Of a DNA stretch of 64,000 nucleotides, positions 11,813-23,425 are shown in pieces. Positions within the stretch are counted from its first letter, which is position 1, and every line of letters starts with the position of its first letter. A program made the position numbers and the translations under genes. The stretch comes from Brachypterus glaber (Eukaryota > Arthropoda > Insecta > Coleoptera > Kateretidae): contig OY294044.1 of assembly GCA_958510825.1 (NCBI GenBank), positions 45,224,626-45,288,625 on the forward strand. Reading direction: 5' to 3'. The notes under the pieces were generated by a model, which saw nothing but the letters and a program-made list of their open reading frames with translations, did no database searches and was not told where the DNA came from.

Positions 11813-12020
11813 CCGGCGGTGCATGCGGCAGCCAACGCATTAAGGCGTCTTCATTATAGACCTTCACATGCTACACCCGCGCCGTTAGCCTTTTGTTAAT
11901 TAATAATTAAAATCTTTCGAAGGGGATAGGAAAAACAGAGACCCCCTAAAAACTGGTTCGAAAGTCAGTTAACATGTTCGATGCCAATTATGCGTAAAAG
12001 CGTCAAGGCATGCTTAGGCC
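11813..12020 (+). mobile_element. Diverged SINE copy
   Basis: TTAATTAATAATTAAAAT, then CTGGTTCGAAAGTCAGTTAA (about 11952-11971) and GCATGCTTAGG follow the SINE body in plus orientation. The upstream 11813-11885 could be a worn tRNA head: CGGCG near its start can pair with CGCCG near its end, but the A and B boxes are weak. Confidence 0.55.
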
Positions 12021-12573
12021 GAATGCCACTGGCTTATATGCGGTCTATACCCATTGACTTAAGGGAGTCTGTATTGTCGGGTTTGCAGTTAAGTTAACAT
12101 AGCTAGTTATGCCTACGAGTAAAGGTACGTTAAACGCAAAGTTTTTTTTTTTGAGTTTTTGTGGCCATACAAATACCATTAAAAAGTGTTGGCTATCGAG
12201 AAAATATACCATTTTTGCATTGGTAGCGATCGTGTTAAAGCCGATGGTTCCCTTTACTACCAGCCCACACTTTGTGTGGTAATCTGGACTTAAGTTAAAC
12301 AAACAGGTTAATCTTACCAAAAGCAACCAATCTATTACTGATCGGTGAAGGCTCCCATACGGCTATTCCACTTAACGGGGTTAACTTAACGCAAAGATAA
12401 AACTTTGTTTAGATTCTGATTGAGGTAATTTGTCAATCAACGGCCTTTTGACTGCCCTCTGCCAATATTTACATACGTTAGCTTAAACATCGGCCCATAA
12501 CTCAACCCTTACATGTCAAACCTTATTTACTTCCCAAAATATGTTAAGTAATTAGGAAATTACTTTGAATAAA
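12021..12573. other. Unassigned stretch
   Basis: A minus-strand open frame at 12045-12326 shows no motif or codon signal and is not called a gene. Confidence 0.4.
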
Positions 12574-12790
12574 TTAATAGTAAAAAAACATTTTTAAGAA
12601 CAAGCTTTTATTTAAGTGCACTAAAAAAAAACAAACTTTCAAGTAAATCAAGTCCATCATTTTGTTACATTATATCATATAAAATTGTATAATGTAAGAA
12701 AATGATGGGTTTGATTTACTTGAAAGTTTATTTTCTTCTTTTTCGTGCACTTAAAAGTTTGTTCTTAATTTTTCTTTTTATTAATAATTT
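12574..12790. repeat. Hairpin element, arms about 95 bp
   Basis: TTTAAGAACAAGCTTTTA-like sequence at the left is mirrored at 12745-12775; the inner arms AAACTTTCAAGTAAATCAAG and its complement enclose an AT-rich loop near 12690. Confidence 0.75.
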
Positions 12791-12959
12791 TTCTTTTTTT
12801 TAGTCGTTAAAATTTTGTAGGATACAAACATTTTTTTAAATAGGGGCGACGAACTAGAAGCTTGCTTCAGGGCGTCAAAATGCAAAGACCGGCCCTGTGT
12901 ATTATTCAATGGTAATCCTTACAAGTATATTTGTTTATAATTGACTGACAGAGAAATTT

Positions 12960-13490
12960 TGATGACTTTTTTGGGGGTAGGGAGGTTGGGGGGTCAATTT
13001 TATATAAAATTGTATTGCAGTTTTGATGACCCAGTTTCGAAAAAATTGTTTTGTCAACCGAGTTAAGCATGTGTATCAAATTTTAGATTTCTAAGTAGAA
13101 ACAGAGAGGGGGGTTAACTTAGCCTTATACGCGTATGGGGGGGTGATGGGGAGACGAGGGGTGATGTAAAATTTATCGTAAAATTTTATTTTTACTAAAT
13201 GAGTGTGGGTCAAAAATAGATTTTTTAAATTTTAGGGTTGGGGGGTAAGTTTTATATAAAATTGTATTGTCAGCAGAGTTAAACATCTGTACCAAATCTT
13301 TCTAAGTATAGGTGATGGGGAGACGAGTGGTGATGTAAAAATTATCGTAAAATTTTATTTTTACTAAATGAGTGTGGGTCAAAAATAGATTTTTTTAATT
13401 TTAGGGGTGGGGGGTTGGGGGGTAAGTTTTATATAAAATTGTATTGTCAGCAGAGTTAAACATCTGTACCAAATTTTTCTAAGTATAGTA
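12960..13490. repeat. G-run minisatellite, 169-bp unit
   Basis: A unit starting GGTGATGGGGAGACGAG begins at 13142 and again at 13311, nearly identical apart from a small G/T insertion. A degenerate third copy precedes it (12960-13141). Runs such as GGTTGGGGGGT give strand-biased G tracts. Confidence 0.85.
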
Positions 13491-14369
13491 TATATAGTAT
13501 AAGTGGTCGAAAAAGCCTTTGACAGATTTTCCCTAAACTACTAAACATACTAATAAAAACATAGCAAGTTAAATAAAAGCTTGTAAAAATAAAAACAGAC
13601 CGATTGAAACGCTGGGAAAATTTAATTAAGAACAAGATACGGGCCACGCGTGGCCACAGTGCACGGTGGCCCCAGAAAAAAAAAGTGACAAAATTCTGCT
13701 TTATTGCATAGGGCCATTTTTTGCACCGCTGATTACGAAAAAAATAGTGAAAAAATTAAAAAAAAAAAATTTGCGACATTAGGGTGGTTCAAATTTTTTG
13801 AAAAAGTCCGATTCAGATGAAATTTGGCACAAAGGCTTATTTTGTTAATATTTATACAGACCAATATCCAAAAACTTAAAATTCAAAATGGCGGAATAAA
13901 TATGGCAGATCTATTTTTAAAATGTTGCCAAAATTAACGAAAATAAGGCACAAAACTAACAAAAAATGAGAGATTCAACACAATCTGTTATGGATTATTT
14001 TCCTTATATATACCACTAATTATTGTAAAAATTTCATGATTTTCTACTGGCTCGTTTTTTTTTTTTTCAAAATTAAATTACCACTGTCCAGTGGCCTGAC
14101 GATTTTTTTCTACATACGTTATAAAAATAGGCTTTTTAATTGGGTTTTATAATGAAGCCTTTATGGATTTGATCACATCTACAAAATTACTGAACTATAT
14201 ATATTTTTTTCTTGTTAAGGACATATAGAGTTGAAAATATTTCAAAATGTCTTCAAGAATTTTTAATCACTAAGGGTTCGTGCACAAATTACTTAAGACA
14301 GTTTTTAGGGATTTTGAGATCCTCCCAGGTAAGATAATACAACTCTACAAAATAGGCTCAACTTTGTCC
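13491..14369. other. Unassigned, with a short GC palindrome
   Basis: GGCCACGCGTGGCC at about 13641-13654 is a perfect palindrome. AGGGTGGTTCAAATTTTTTG near 13781 is a word found with change at 20157. No gene was recognised. Confidence 0.4.
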
Positions 14370-15092
14370 TCTGGGAAACGGAAAGTTGGACCTTATAGAG
14401 TTTTTTCTCCTGAGTCCGAATCTGCTTTCAGAATTTTTCCATCACGTCACAATTTTGCGCAAAAGTCGTTTATAAACCAAATATGCGCTAAATTCGTCAT
14501 TTTGGAAAGGCTCTATTTTTGTTATACTGGCAGATTTTTACATAACCATCAAATCAATTATAGCTTCAACCTTAAATTATGCTTACATAAAATAAAAAAT
14601 ATGAAAACTTTTAAAATATAGACGTACGATCAGTTTTTTTAAGCCCCTTATTTTATCCAAAATCAATGAACTCAACTTTTGTACATGACTGTTCACGTCA
14701 CTAAGACATCAAAATTGATATGAAAATTTGCAAAATTTATTATTTTTAATTAAAATTAGTTTAAATGGTTATTTGCATAAACGAAATGTGTTTTTTAGCG
14801 TAGATTTTCATGAGGAATTGAAATATTTACTCAGATTTTTTCCATCACGTGCAGATTTTTAGCAAACCGTGATTTAAAGTTTCCTGCTTTTGCACCATTT
14901 TCCGTTTCGGTAGTTTTTTAAGCAACACATTTAAGCGCTACATTAATATATTCATTTTGATTAATGCAGTTTTTTTTGCGGAATTTAAATATGCAATTAG
15001 GTTTTTTCTAACACGTCACAATTTTGCACATAAGCACATAAGTTTCAAAAACTCTATAAGGTCCAACTTACCGTTTCCCAGAGCAAAAAGTG
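14370..15092. repeat. Inverted-repeat element with internal direct repeats
   Basis: Outer arms of about 45 bp include GGACCTTATAGAGTTTTT and its complement (14390 and 15048) plus CTGGGAAACGG and its complement (14371 and 15074). Inside, TTTTTCCATCACGTCACAAT-like units occur near 14437, 14829 and 15003. The open frame at 14280-14621 overlaps it and looks spurious. Confidence 0.6.
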
Positions 15093-15424
15093 TGTTGCAT
15101 TGTGTAATTTACATATACCTTAAGTATAGATAGTAAGATGGTAACATGCGGATCTACGGATTGCTGAAACTAGAAATCTGGTGAGAAGACAAATTTTCGT
15201 GCTTAAAAAAATCCTTAAAATTTACTTTTTCTGGTGTATATCTGTTATACAGGAGGTTAATATGATTTTATGGATTAACGTAACATTTTCTCTCATATGA
15301 GCACTTATACGAATTAAATGATAATATTTTACGTTTCTCAAAGGATTTTTAAATTTTAAAACAAAATGTAAAGATATATGGTGCTTGGCATTATAAAGCA
15401 TACTATTAAATACACATTAAGCGT
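15093..15424. other. AT-rich stretch, nothing recognised
   Basis: No gene, RNA or clear repeat seen. Confidence 0.4.
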
Positions 15425-15593
15425 ATAGTCCAGGAATATGAAACTTTTGCCATGACTGTGACTCAACCAGAGGTCTGTCAAGATTTCAGGTAATACAGGT
15501 GTATAGAAGCAAAACCTATGTATTTGCTGCGGTGGATTTGGTGTGGTTTTTAAGATATTAACAATTAAAGGTCAGAAAATGTCTATTTTTATA

Positions 15594-15754
15594 ATTTATA
15601 CATTTCATACCCCGTTTCTCGCGTTATTAAAGCCTGTAGAGATTTCATATTTTGACTACCCCCCCAAATAGAGGGTGTGTTGGGGGGGTAGCCAAACTAT
15701 AATATCTCTACAGCCTTAAATAATGTGGGAACCGAGGTATGAAGTGTATAAATT
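15594..15754. mobile_element. 161-bp MITE, family shared with 32397-32570
   Basis: Ends AATTTATACATTTCATACC and GGTATGAAGTGTATAAATT are inverted; the arm continues through CGTTTCTCGCGTTATTAAAG to a CTACCCCCC/GGGGGGTAG pair around the loop. The second copy at 32397-32570 keeps both arms. Confidence 0.85.
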
Positions 15755-15905
15755 TTAGTACAATTTTTTTTAAATGTCAGGATGATTTGTTTCTTAGAAA
15801 ACTGCAAAAAACGATCAAAATTTGCATATTATTCAATAAACAATAAATTCTGAAAAAATCAACCTTCGACTTTGTTGTTGTGTAAAAAGTTACATCTTAT
15901 ATAGT

Positions 15906-17430
15906 TTGACGCACGGATCTGTGGCTACGGGAAATATATTTGGAATGTGTGTGCAAGTGGAAGGCCCGATGTAGGCACGCACGCCGTATAACGCTCTTGA
16001 CGGAAAGAAGAGAGCGCGAATGATCCCCCCCCTTACGTCGGAGACTTTCTTTCATGCGGAGAACTATACACTATAGGTTTTTATCATTTTAATTTTTTTT
16101 TTTTTTGACAAACCAACATTTTTTTTATGAATCGATTAGGCCCTGGGAACATTTTGGGTGAAAATTAAAAAAATCTCTCTCGCGCTTTATTTAATTTTTT
16201 GTACGTTTTTAAAGTATAATTTCGGAATATACTGCTGGCGTTGTTAAGGATCTAAAAAGTTACATGTCATTTTAAAGGTTTTTTATGCTTAATAAAATGG
16301 TAATTGGTAATCAAAAATCGGTTTACTGAATTTCGAGATAATGGAGCACAAATAGTTAAATTATTTTAATTTTTGTAATTTTGCAAAAATAGCCATTTAG
16401 AAAAAAGTATAATAGGCCATGTAACAGCTCATTTAAAAGCTCTTTTTATGTTGATTATGAATATGTTAAATTTAAAAATCGATGCAAACGTTCTCGAAAT
16501 ATTTGACCTTATATAATTGTAATTCTGGTCATATATTTAATCTTTTGGTAAAAACAACTACTGGAAAATCTGAGATAGGTTTTATTACATATAATTTTAA
16601 ACCAAATTTAATGACGATTAAAACAAATTTTTACTTTTTAAAATCGGTTCACTAGTTTGGAAGATATTGGGAACAGAAAAAAAATCATGACATTCTTCTA
16701 AAAATGTTATACATGGGTTTATATAACGTAAATACATGTATAATAAATATACATATTTTCAATAATATTGAGCATGTAATGTCCGAATTACATAACATAC
16801 CAACATGTATATTATTTTCAAAAATTTAAATTCATGCTTTTTTTTTCTGGTCCAATATATTCTGAAATACTGAAACGATTTTAAAAAATAAAACTTTGTT
16901 TTAATTTTCATTAAATATGGTTTAAAATGATATGTAATAAGACGTACCTCAGATTTTAAGAATAGTTGTTTTTATCAAAATATTAAATATGTGACCATAA
17001 TAACAATTACATAGTGAAATATTTTGAGAAAATTTGTAATGATTTTAAAAAATTTAACATCATCATAATCAAAATTAAAAGAGCTTTCAAATGAGCTATT
17101 ACAATTTTTGCAAAATAACAAATTTAAAAAAAAATCCTATTTGTGTCCCATTATCTAAAGATTCTGTAAACTGATTCGATTGTAAATTACAGTTTTATTA
17201 ACCATGAAAAAACCTTTAAAATGAAATGTAATATGTCATATTTTCTTGAATCCTTAACAATGCCAGAATAGATTATTCCAAATTTATACGTTAAAAACGT
17301 ACAAAAAATCAAATCAGATAGATTTTTTTTAATTTTTACCCAAAATGCTCCTAGCAAGCCTAATCGATTCATAAAGAAAAATGTTGGTTTGTCGAAAAAA
17401 ATAATTAAAAAGCTAAAAACCTAAACTGTA
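15906..17430. mobile_element. Palindromic insertion, arms about 670 bp, TATAGT at both borders
   Basis: From about 16065 the sequence is mirrored to 17430 with its centre near 16750; for example GACAAACCAACATTTTTTTT (16107) and ATGTTGGTTTGTC (17382), or TGAATCGATTAGG (16128) and its complement (17359). The first 160 bp (15906-16065) are not mirrored and are more GC-rich. TATAGT precedes and ends the insert; the uninterrupted site is visible near 41172-41180. No transposase was seen. Confidence 0.75.
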
Positions 17431-17690
17431 TAGTACTTAATAAGTGGTTAAAATTTCAAAACGATTCATTCAATAGTTTTTGAAACATTGCAATTGTTTA
17501 TCCCAGAGGTGTTTTTTTTTTGCAATAATATTATGTGTACAATAATGAAGATATAATGATTCTACAGGTATCTTATGAAAGGGGAAGAGTTGTTCTATCA
17601 AAAAAAATATTAATTAAAAAAAAATGATTTTTAGCATTGCAACATCACGTTACAAAACACTGTCATTTTTACCTTATAAATAATTTTTTT

Positions 17691-18135
17691 ATTTTAAAAA
17701 ATCAAACTTTTAGTCATCATTCACTTTATTAATAATTTAGGTTAGTTACCGGTTTCGATTATCATCGTCAGACTACAAGAAATTACACAAGTTAGAGATT
17801 ATTTTAAGAAAAACAAAGTTTATCTTACCTAGCCAAAAATATATAAAAATACTATATCCATAAAAGGTCAAAAACAACCAACATTTATAAATGTAAAACA
17901 CAGTAACGTAACGTCCACTTCAATTTACAAGACAATATAAACATAATATTAACAATAAAATCACAAAACACGTGTTTAAACATACAGTATATAAATAATA
18001 AATGTCAAAAATCAAGAGTTTTTTAAAAATATAATCAATATTAGGGATGTTTTAAGCTAAGGTGTGTAAGAAAAAGAAGTAGAAGAAGAAAAGGAAAAGA
18101 AAAGCAGAATAAGGAAAGAAAAAGAAAAGGAAAGG
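17691..18135. repeat. Left inverted terminal repeat of the Penelope-like element
   Basis: Near-perfect complement of 19234-19680; one visible difference is in the AGCAGAATAAGG segment. It includes the complement of the CTGACGATGATAATCG motif (17754-17773), a candidate hammerhead-like core. Confidence 0.9.
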
Positions 18136-18164
18136 ATATTTTATTATAGTGGAGAGGTACTTTA

Positions 18165-19043
18165 ATGCAATTTTTTGTCTTTTTTAATTTTCTAAATACT
18201 TTGAATGATAGTATAAATTTAACCTTTGAAATTGAAGAAAGTAATAAGATTAATTTCTTGGATCTGACTGTATCTAGGGTTAACAATAGGCATTCGTTCA
18301 GGATTTTTAGAAAACCGACACAGACTGATCATGTTATTCCTTTTACTTCCAACAGCCCTTTTAACCACAAGATGGCTGCATTTCATAGTATGATTCATCG
18401 TTTACTATCGTTACCTCTTTCCTCTATAGATTTTAGAACAGAGCTAAATACAATAAAATACATTGCTTGCATGAATGGCTACAACCCAGAACTGATAAAC
18501 AAACTATTAAGAAGAAAACAAATTAAATTGGCTAACAACAACCTTACTTCTTTGTTAAATATCACAAATGAAATTAAATATATATCAATTCCTTACATAG
18601 GTCCAATTAGTCAAAGTATTGCAAATTTATTTAGGGGTTCATTTAAAGTCTCATTTAAAACACTTTCTAATATTAAAACCCACTTGATTAAAAACAAAGA
18701 CCCTATTGAAAAGTTGTCAAAATCGGGAGTTTATTAGATCAACTGTAACTCTTGTGAGTGTTTTTATATTGAACAAACGGGAAGATCTTTTGGTGTTAGA
18801 TTGGGCGAACATTTAAAAGGAAAGAAGTTCTCACATTTTTTAAATCCCCTAAGAGACGAAACACATACATTCGAGCGGAATTCTAGTTTTGAAATTCTAC
18901 ATATACAAGATGGTGGAGTTAAATTGGATCTTTATGAAGAATTAGAGATTAGTAGTTTTGCTCATAAGTATCCTGAAAATATTTTAAATAAACAGCTTAC
19001 GTTCCCCCGTTCTAACACTACACTTTTTAGCTTATTCTTGTAA
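18165..19043 (+). pseudogene. Penelope-like RT C-terminus and GIY-YIG endonuclease, interrupted by one in-frame TAG
   Basis: One frame runs from 18165 to 19043 with a single TAG at 18735-18737. The first 190 codons contain INFLDLTVSRVNNRHSFRIF and RKPTQTD, the conserved thumb block of Penelope RTs, followed by NGYNPELINKLLRRKQ. The stop falls between KSGVY and INCNSCECFYIEQTGRSFG, inside the GIY-YIG domain. There YIG is YIE, so the G is also lost, and the downstream R...EHL motif is kept. No RT palm (YADD-like) lies upstream; the left terminal repeat abuts the fragment, so the copy was 5'-truncated before or during insertion. It cannot move itself. Naming is secure from the paired RT and nuclease blocks and the terminal repeats. 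Confidence 0.9.
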
Positions 19044-19233
19044 TACTTGCGGTTGTTTTATATATGTGCATACATTTATGTATCTATTTGTGTATAATTA
19101 TTGCAATAAGTAGATTGGAATTTTAAGAAATAACATTTCTTAATATTTTAATTTCAATTTTTCAGGATTGTGTTGAATAGTGTTTAAAAATATTTTACCC
19201 ATCCCTTAAAATGCTTATACCTATTCTTCTTCC

Positions 19234-19680
19234 TCTTCCTTTTCTTTTTCTTTCCTTCTTCTGCTTTTCTTTTCCTTTTCTTCTTCTACTTCTTTTTCTT
19301 ACACACCTTAGCTTAGAACATCCCTAATATTGATTATAGATTTTTAAAAAAACTCTTGATTTTTGACATTTATTATTTATATACTGTATGTTTAAACACG
19401 TGTTTTGTGATTTTATTGTTAATATTATGTTTATATTGTCTTGTAAATTGAAGTGGAAGTTACGTTACTGTGTTTTACATTTATAAATGTTGGTTGTTTT
19501 TGACCTTTTATGGATATAGTATTTTTATATATTTTTGGCTAGGTAAGATAAACTTTGTTTTTCTTAAAATAATCTCTAACTTGTGTAATTTCTTGTAGTC
19601 TGACGATGATAATCGAAACCGGTAACTAACCTAAATTATTAATAAAGTGAATGATGACTAAAAGTTTGATTTTTTAAAAT
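19234..19680. repeat. Right inverted terminal repeat of the Penelope-like element
   Basis: Mirror of 17691-18135. It holds CTGACGATGATAATCGAAAC (from 19601) then CGGTAACTAACC, a candidate hammerhead-like fold near the element end. Confidence 0.9.
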
Positions 19681-19870
19681 AATATCTCTTCACTATAAGT
19701 ATACGTACGTAAATTATGGATCTCAATATTTTTGATTTTCGCAATTGGGTTATAAATAATTTGAATAACTTTGTTGCAATTACGTTTAGCAGAATGATTT
19801 TTTTATATCCAAAAAGCTGGCATTTTAACATGAATTAGAGCAGTTCTATCAGTGTAGTGTACTCTTCTGT

Positions 19871-20220
19871 GCTGCGAAGAGAGTAATGACGAGAAGGGTA
19901 GGGTTTTTGGCTTTTAGAGATGATTAAATTTTTGTAACATATTAAAAAGGCGTACGCCATTTTAGGCAAATTGACTATTTTAATTTATGTTTTTCATAAG
20001 GTACATTTTTTAATCAATATTATAATATGCTTAATCACTAATGATGAAACTTTTTTCAATTTACGACTAATAGAGCTGAAACTTACAAATCCTTTTATTT
20101 ATTATTACACTCTTCACATTGCACATCGCTAGAAGAGTATAATACGTGTAATACTAGGGTGGTCCAAAATTTTTAGAACTTTTTAGAACCCAAAAACACG
20201 CTTTTATTTTATCGCTTTAA
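19871..20220. other. Unassigned stretch
   Basis: No gene was seen. It starts near one of four copies of the 11-mer TTCTATCAGTG (19844-19854). ACACTCTTC-like and AGAGTGTA-like words at both ends hint at a worn inverted repeat. Confidence 0.35.
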
Positions 20221-20482
20221 ATCTCGGCTGGGATCATTGAGTTCTCGGATGAGATTGTTGTTAAAAACGTTCTACTGTACAAGTAAAGCAAAACCGTGAT
20301 AACATTAATGTGTTTTAAGCCTCCAGTTACGAGACACGGTTTTCTTTGCTTGGATATTTCTTAATATCGTAAGCGTCACATACATTTAAAGTTCTCGGCT
20401 GGGATCGTCACATAATTGGGACATTTTTGCGTCACATAACAACAATGATCCCAGCCGAGAACTCAATGATCCCATCCGAGAA
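20221..20482. repeat. Inverted repeats built on TTCTCGGCTGGGATCA
   Basis: CTCGGCTGGGATCATTGAG (20223) and GTTCTCGGCTGGGATCGTC (20392) are mirrored by ATGATCCCAGCCGAGAACTC (20447). An embedded segment, 20257-20342 (AACGTTCTACTGTACAAGTA onward), recurs at 33722-33806. Confidence 0.7.
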
Positions 20483-22336
20483 CTTTGTTGATATCGTAAG
20501 CGCATTAGTGTGCATTAAAAATTTAAACAATTAAATATTCTAGTATACCCGGTTCTTAATATGTGTAAATAAATATTAGATAGCTGAAATAAAACAAAAA
20601 AAAGTTTTATTTAATTGTTGATATTAGAAATGCTCCGAATCAACATATATGCAAAAAACTATTCAAAGGTGGTTCCCGAAATACCTCTAGGCGAACACAC
20701 ACTCCTTTGAAGAGGACGCCCTAAAATTTGATTTTTATTTGATATCTCAGAAACCGTCTGCTAATGAGGTAAATTCCTGCTCGTAATCTAATATATTGAA
20801 TGGTTTTAATTAAATATTGTCCAAGAATAATACATTTATTCAGGGGCGTAGAAAATGGGGTATTTTTAACTTCAATTTTTACCCTTTTTGCCCCAACCCT
20901 TCAATGTTAAAACTCAATTTTGACTTAAAAATAGTTAAATATATTAACTATTTAAGACTTAATTCGCCAAGTAATTCCCCAAAAAATATTTTTATTTAAC
21001 ACTTTTTTTGTATTTGGCAACATAGTGCGTCGTGAGTAGTTACTTTCAAATTTTCCAAAACCGAAAAAAAAACTCTTGGATACAAATAGGTTTCCAAAAA
21101 AAATGGGTAAGGTAAGGATAAATTTTTAGGCAGGCACGCGAAAGGTTCCAGATAAATCCCATCCCCTCTACTGCTTTTTTTCCTGTTTTTTTTACTGTTT
21201 TTATATTGCGTTTTAAATAATTTTAGATTGTGTATTTGAGTAAGTAAGTATTAGAGAAAGTGCAACGACTCAAGGTCATACAAGATACAATCGTATGTGG
21301 AACAGTTGCGCTAGGCACTAGGCTCTTAGATGTACCCCAATAAACTTTACGTCGCTAATCAACGACAGTATGCAGCTGGCCATGTTGAGTCACTGTCGCG
21401 GATACGCGACATTAGGCGGAACTCATAAAATGAGTTCTGTCGCTTATACGCGACATTCGTCCGGAAAGGGTTGATGATAAATTCAATCTCCAATTAACTA
21501 TTCCAATCAGTTTATAAGTTGCCTTATATTGGAGTAATAAATTGGACTTTTTGTGTTTGTGTAAGTTACGAGTCATCGTGTACAGAGTTGATTGGTACAA
21601 GGAACCGAAAATATTTTCTTTGATATTTTGATATTTCTAATTTTACAGGGCGATACGTATTTAAAAAATCATATTGTAAATTTTACAATTTTTTACTTTT
21701 AGGTATATTTTAGAATTCTAAAATAAAAAGTTTTCTATTAAAAATTTACAAATAAATTATTGTGAGATCATTTATTAGGTTTGTTGTAAATTTTTAATAA
21801 ATTACAAATTTTTGTAAATACATAATTACAAATTACGTAAAAAATAAAAAAAAATATAAAAAAATAAAATAATTGTAAGTTTCATGAAAATACATAATAA
21901 TTTTATTTTTGACAACAACATAATATTTTTATCTGAATCTAAAAATAACAAGAAATGTTTAACATTTACCACGAAGTTGTAAAAAATGTCCATCACGGGA
22001 CTTGCTGTTCACTAATTAAATGATGCAACGACTCATTGCAATTGTAATATTTACAAAGAAATAGTTCTTTACATATTTTTAAAATTAGTTTTACAAGATT
22101 TTGTAAAATTTTCATTAATTAGGCAGAAAGACCTCCGGTATATAGCCTTTTGGTTTAAACAATATATATAAATTAAAATTAAATTAATTAAATCAGTTTC
22201 AAAAATCATTTTTTTGTGATAAGTTTACAAAATTTTGCGAATATTTACAGCAATATAAACATGGGTTACACAAAAAAAAATATTTTTTGTTGTAAATTTT
22301 ACAACGGTTCCTAGTATATGCTAATAAAAATATATA
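20483..22336. other. AT-rich stretch, short inverted repeats only
   Basis: GGATACGCGACATTAGGCGG and CTTATACGCGACATTCG around AACTCATAAAATGAGTT (21398-21453) make a small local repeat. The rest, especially 21600-22330, is very AT-rich with no gene signal. Open frames at 20817-20999 and 21412-21600 show no domain. Confidence 0.4.
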
Positions 22337-22337
22337 C

Positions 22338-22470
22338 AGTCGACCGTGCAGACTTAAGTTGACACAGAATCACGTTAAGTGTGTAAAAATGTGTAACTTT
22401 AACGTTTTTGTAAAATTTACACAATTTTACACACACGTTTTCGTGTCAAATTAGGTCTACACGGTCGACT
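22338..22470. mobile_element. 133-bp hairpin MITE
   Basis: AGTCGACCGTGCAGACTTAA and its near-complement TAGGTCTACACGGTCGACT form the ends; the arms continue through TTGACAC/GTGTCAA and ACACGTTTTCGTG-like sequence. Confidence 0.75.
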
Positions 22471-22914
22471 TAAAATTTTTTTTCCTCAGTGTATTGTGAA
22501 TTGTATATGATGGAATACGTAGCATTACATATCTTCGCGGCTTGTTTTAATCTGTGTTCATGCAACTTTCGAAATTTATTACCTTAAAGCAAATTTAAAC
22601 TGAAAATAATTACATCCCAGTTAAATTTATAGAGCAGTGAGTCAAACTAAAACAGTTAAATTGATAAATTAAGAATGTTTCCCGTTCCAAATGAAAATAA
22701 AAGAAAAAACGAAAAAAGAAACAAGGTTTATGAAGCTATACCGTGAACACACGTGTATATGTTGCCTATAACTATTGTACTTTTCAAGTAGATGTTTAAT
22801 TTTAAAGACACTTAAGGTATTCAAGTTTTGGAGCTTCAAACGGCAATCTGAAGTTTAAATAGAATACAATGACCAGTAAAAGAGGTTTCCCATTTTTCAC
22901 CTTCGCGCTTGAAG
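22471..22914. other. Unassigned stretch
   Basis: No coding or RNA signal seen. Confidence 0.4.
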
Positions 22915-23425
22915 TGGATTTTTATCAGATTCAATTTCAGCAACCTCAAAAACCCCAATATACCAATTTTTACGAAAACTACCCCCCGCCCTCAGGGGGT
23001 GTATTAAGAAAAAATTAATCTTAAGATTAAGTTTTAGCGACCTCAAAACCCCCAATATGTAAATTTTCAAGAAAACTACCCCCCGCCCCTCAGGGGGTGG
23101 CCTTATATTTTTTTTATTATCAGATTCACTTTCAGCAACCTCAAAAACCCCAATATACAAATTTTCACGAAAACTACCCCCGCCCCTCAGGGGGTGAAAT
23201 TAGAAAAATTTTATTATCAGATTCAAATTCGTCAACCCCATAAATCCCTATACACCAATTTTGACGAAAATATTAAAAATATTTACCCCCTCACCCTCGC
23301 GGGGGTGGAGTTTGGATATTGGAAAAAAATTATTATCAGATTCAGTTTCAGCAACCTTTAAAACCCCTATATAGCAATATTCAAATTTTTGTAAAAAAAA
23401 TGTATTTTTCCCCATTTACCCCCTT
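22915..23425. repeat. 97-bp minisatellite, about five degenerate units
   Basis: Each unit has TTATCAGATTCAATTTCAGC-like, CAACCTCAAAAACCCCAATA-like and ACTACCCCC...CAGGGGGTG parts. Units start near 22920, 23020, 23117, 23213 and 23332 and diverge toward the right. The same unit occurs inverted at 31922-32165. The CCCCC...GGGGG part of each unit is a small hairpin. The frame across it is a by-product of the repeat. Confidence 0.85.

Larger units (their letters stand above)
17687..19749 (+). mobile_element. Penelope-like element with inverted terminal repeats and 13-bp target duplication
   Basis: Inverted repeats of about 450 bp (17691-18135 and 19234-19680) flank a broken RT-EN frame. TTATAAATAATTT lies at 17674-17686 and again at 19750-19762, and the empty site occurs in paralogous repeat copies at 40493-40512 and 40922-40945. 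A tail of about 69 bp (19681-19749) sits outside the right repeat. Inverted terminal repeats with a one-sided tail are a known arrangement for this class. The purine-rich inner edge (18066-18135) is complementary to 19234-19304. Confidence 0.9.
15425..19870 (+). repeat. Repeat family A copy, split by three nested insertions
   Basis: Outer pieces 15425-15593, 15755-15905, 17431-17686 and 19750-19870 join into one unit matching 41590-40830 (minus) and 40130-40600 (plus). Shared words include TAGTCCAGGAATATGAAAC, TTGCTGCGGTGGATTTGG and GAAAGGGGAAGAGTTGTT. The insertions are a MITE (15594-15754), a palindrome (15906-17430) and a Penelope-like element (17687-19749). Confidence 0.85.

Noticed and set aside
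20817..20999. 60-codon frame
   Set aside because: Low-complexity AT-rich sequence without homology signals.
22897..23160. 87-codon minus frame with repeats
   Set aside because: By-product of the 97-bp minisatellite.
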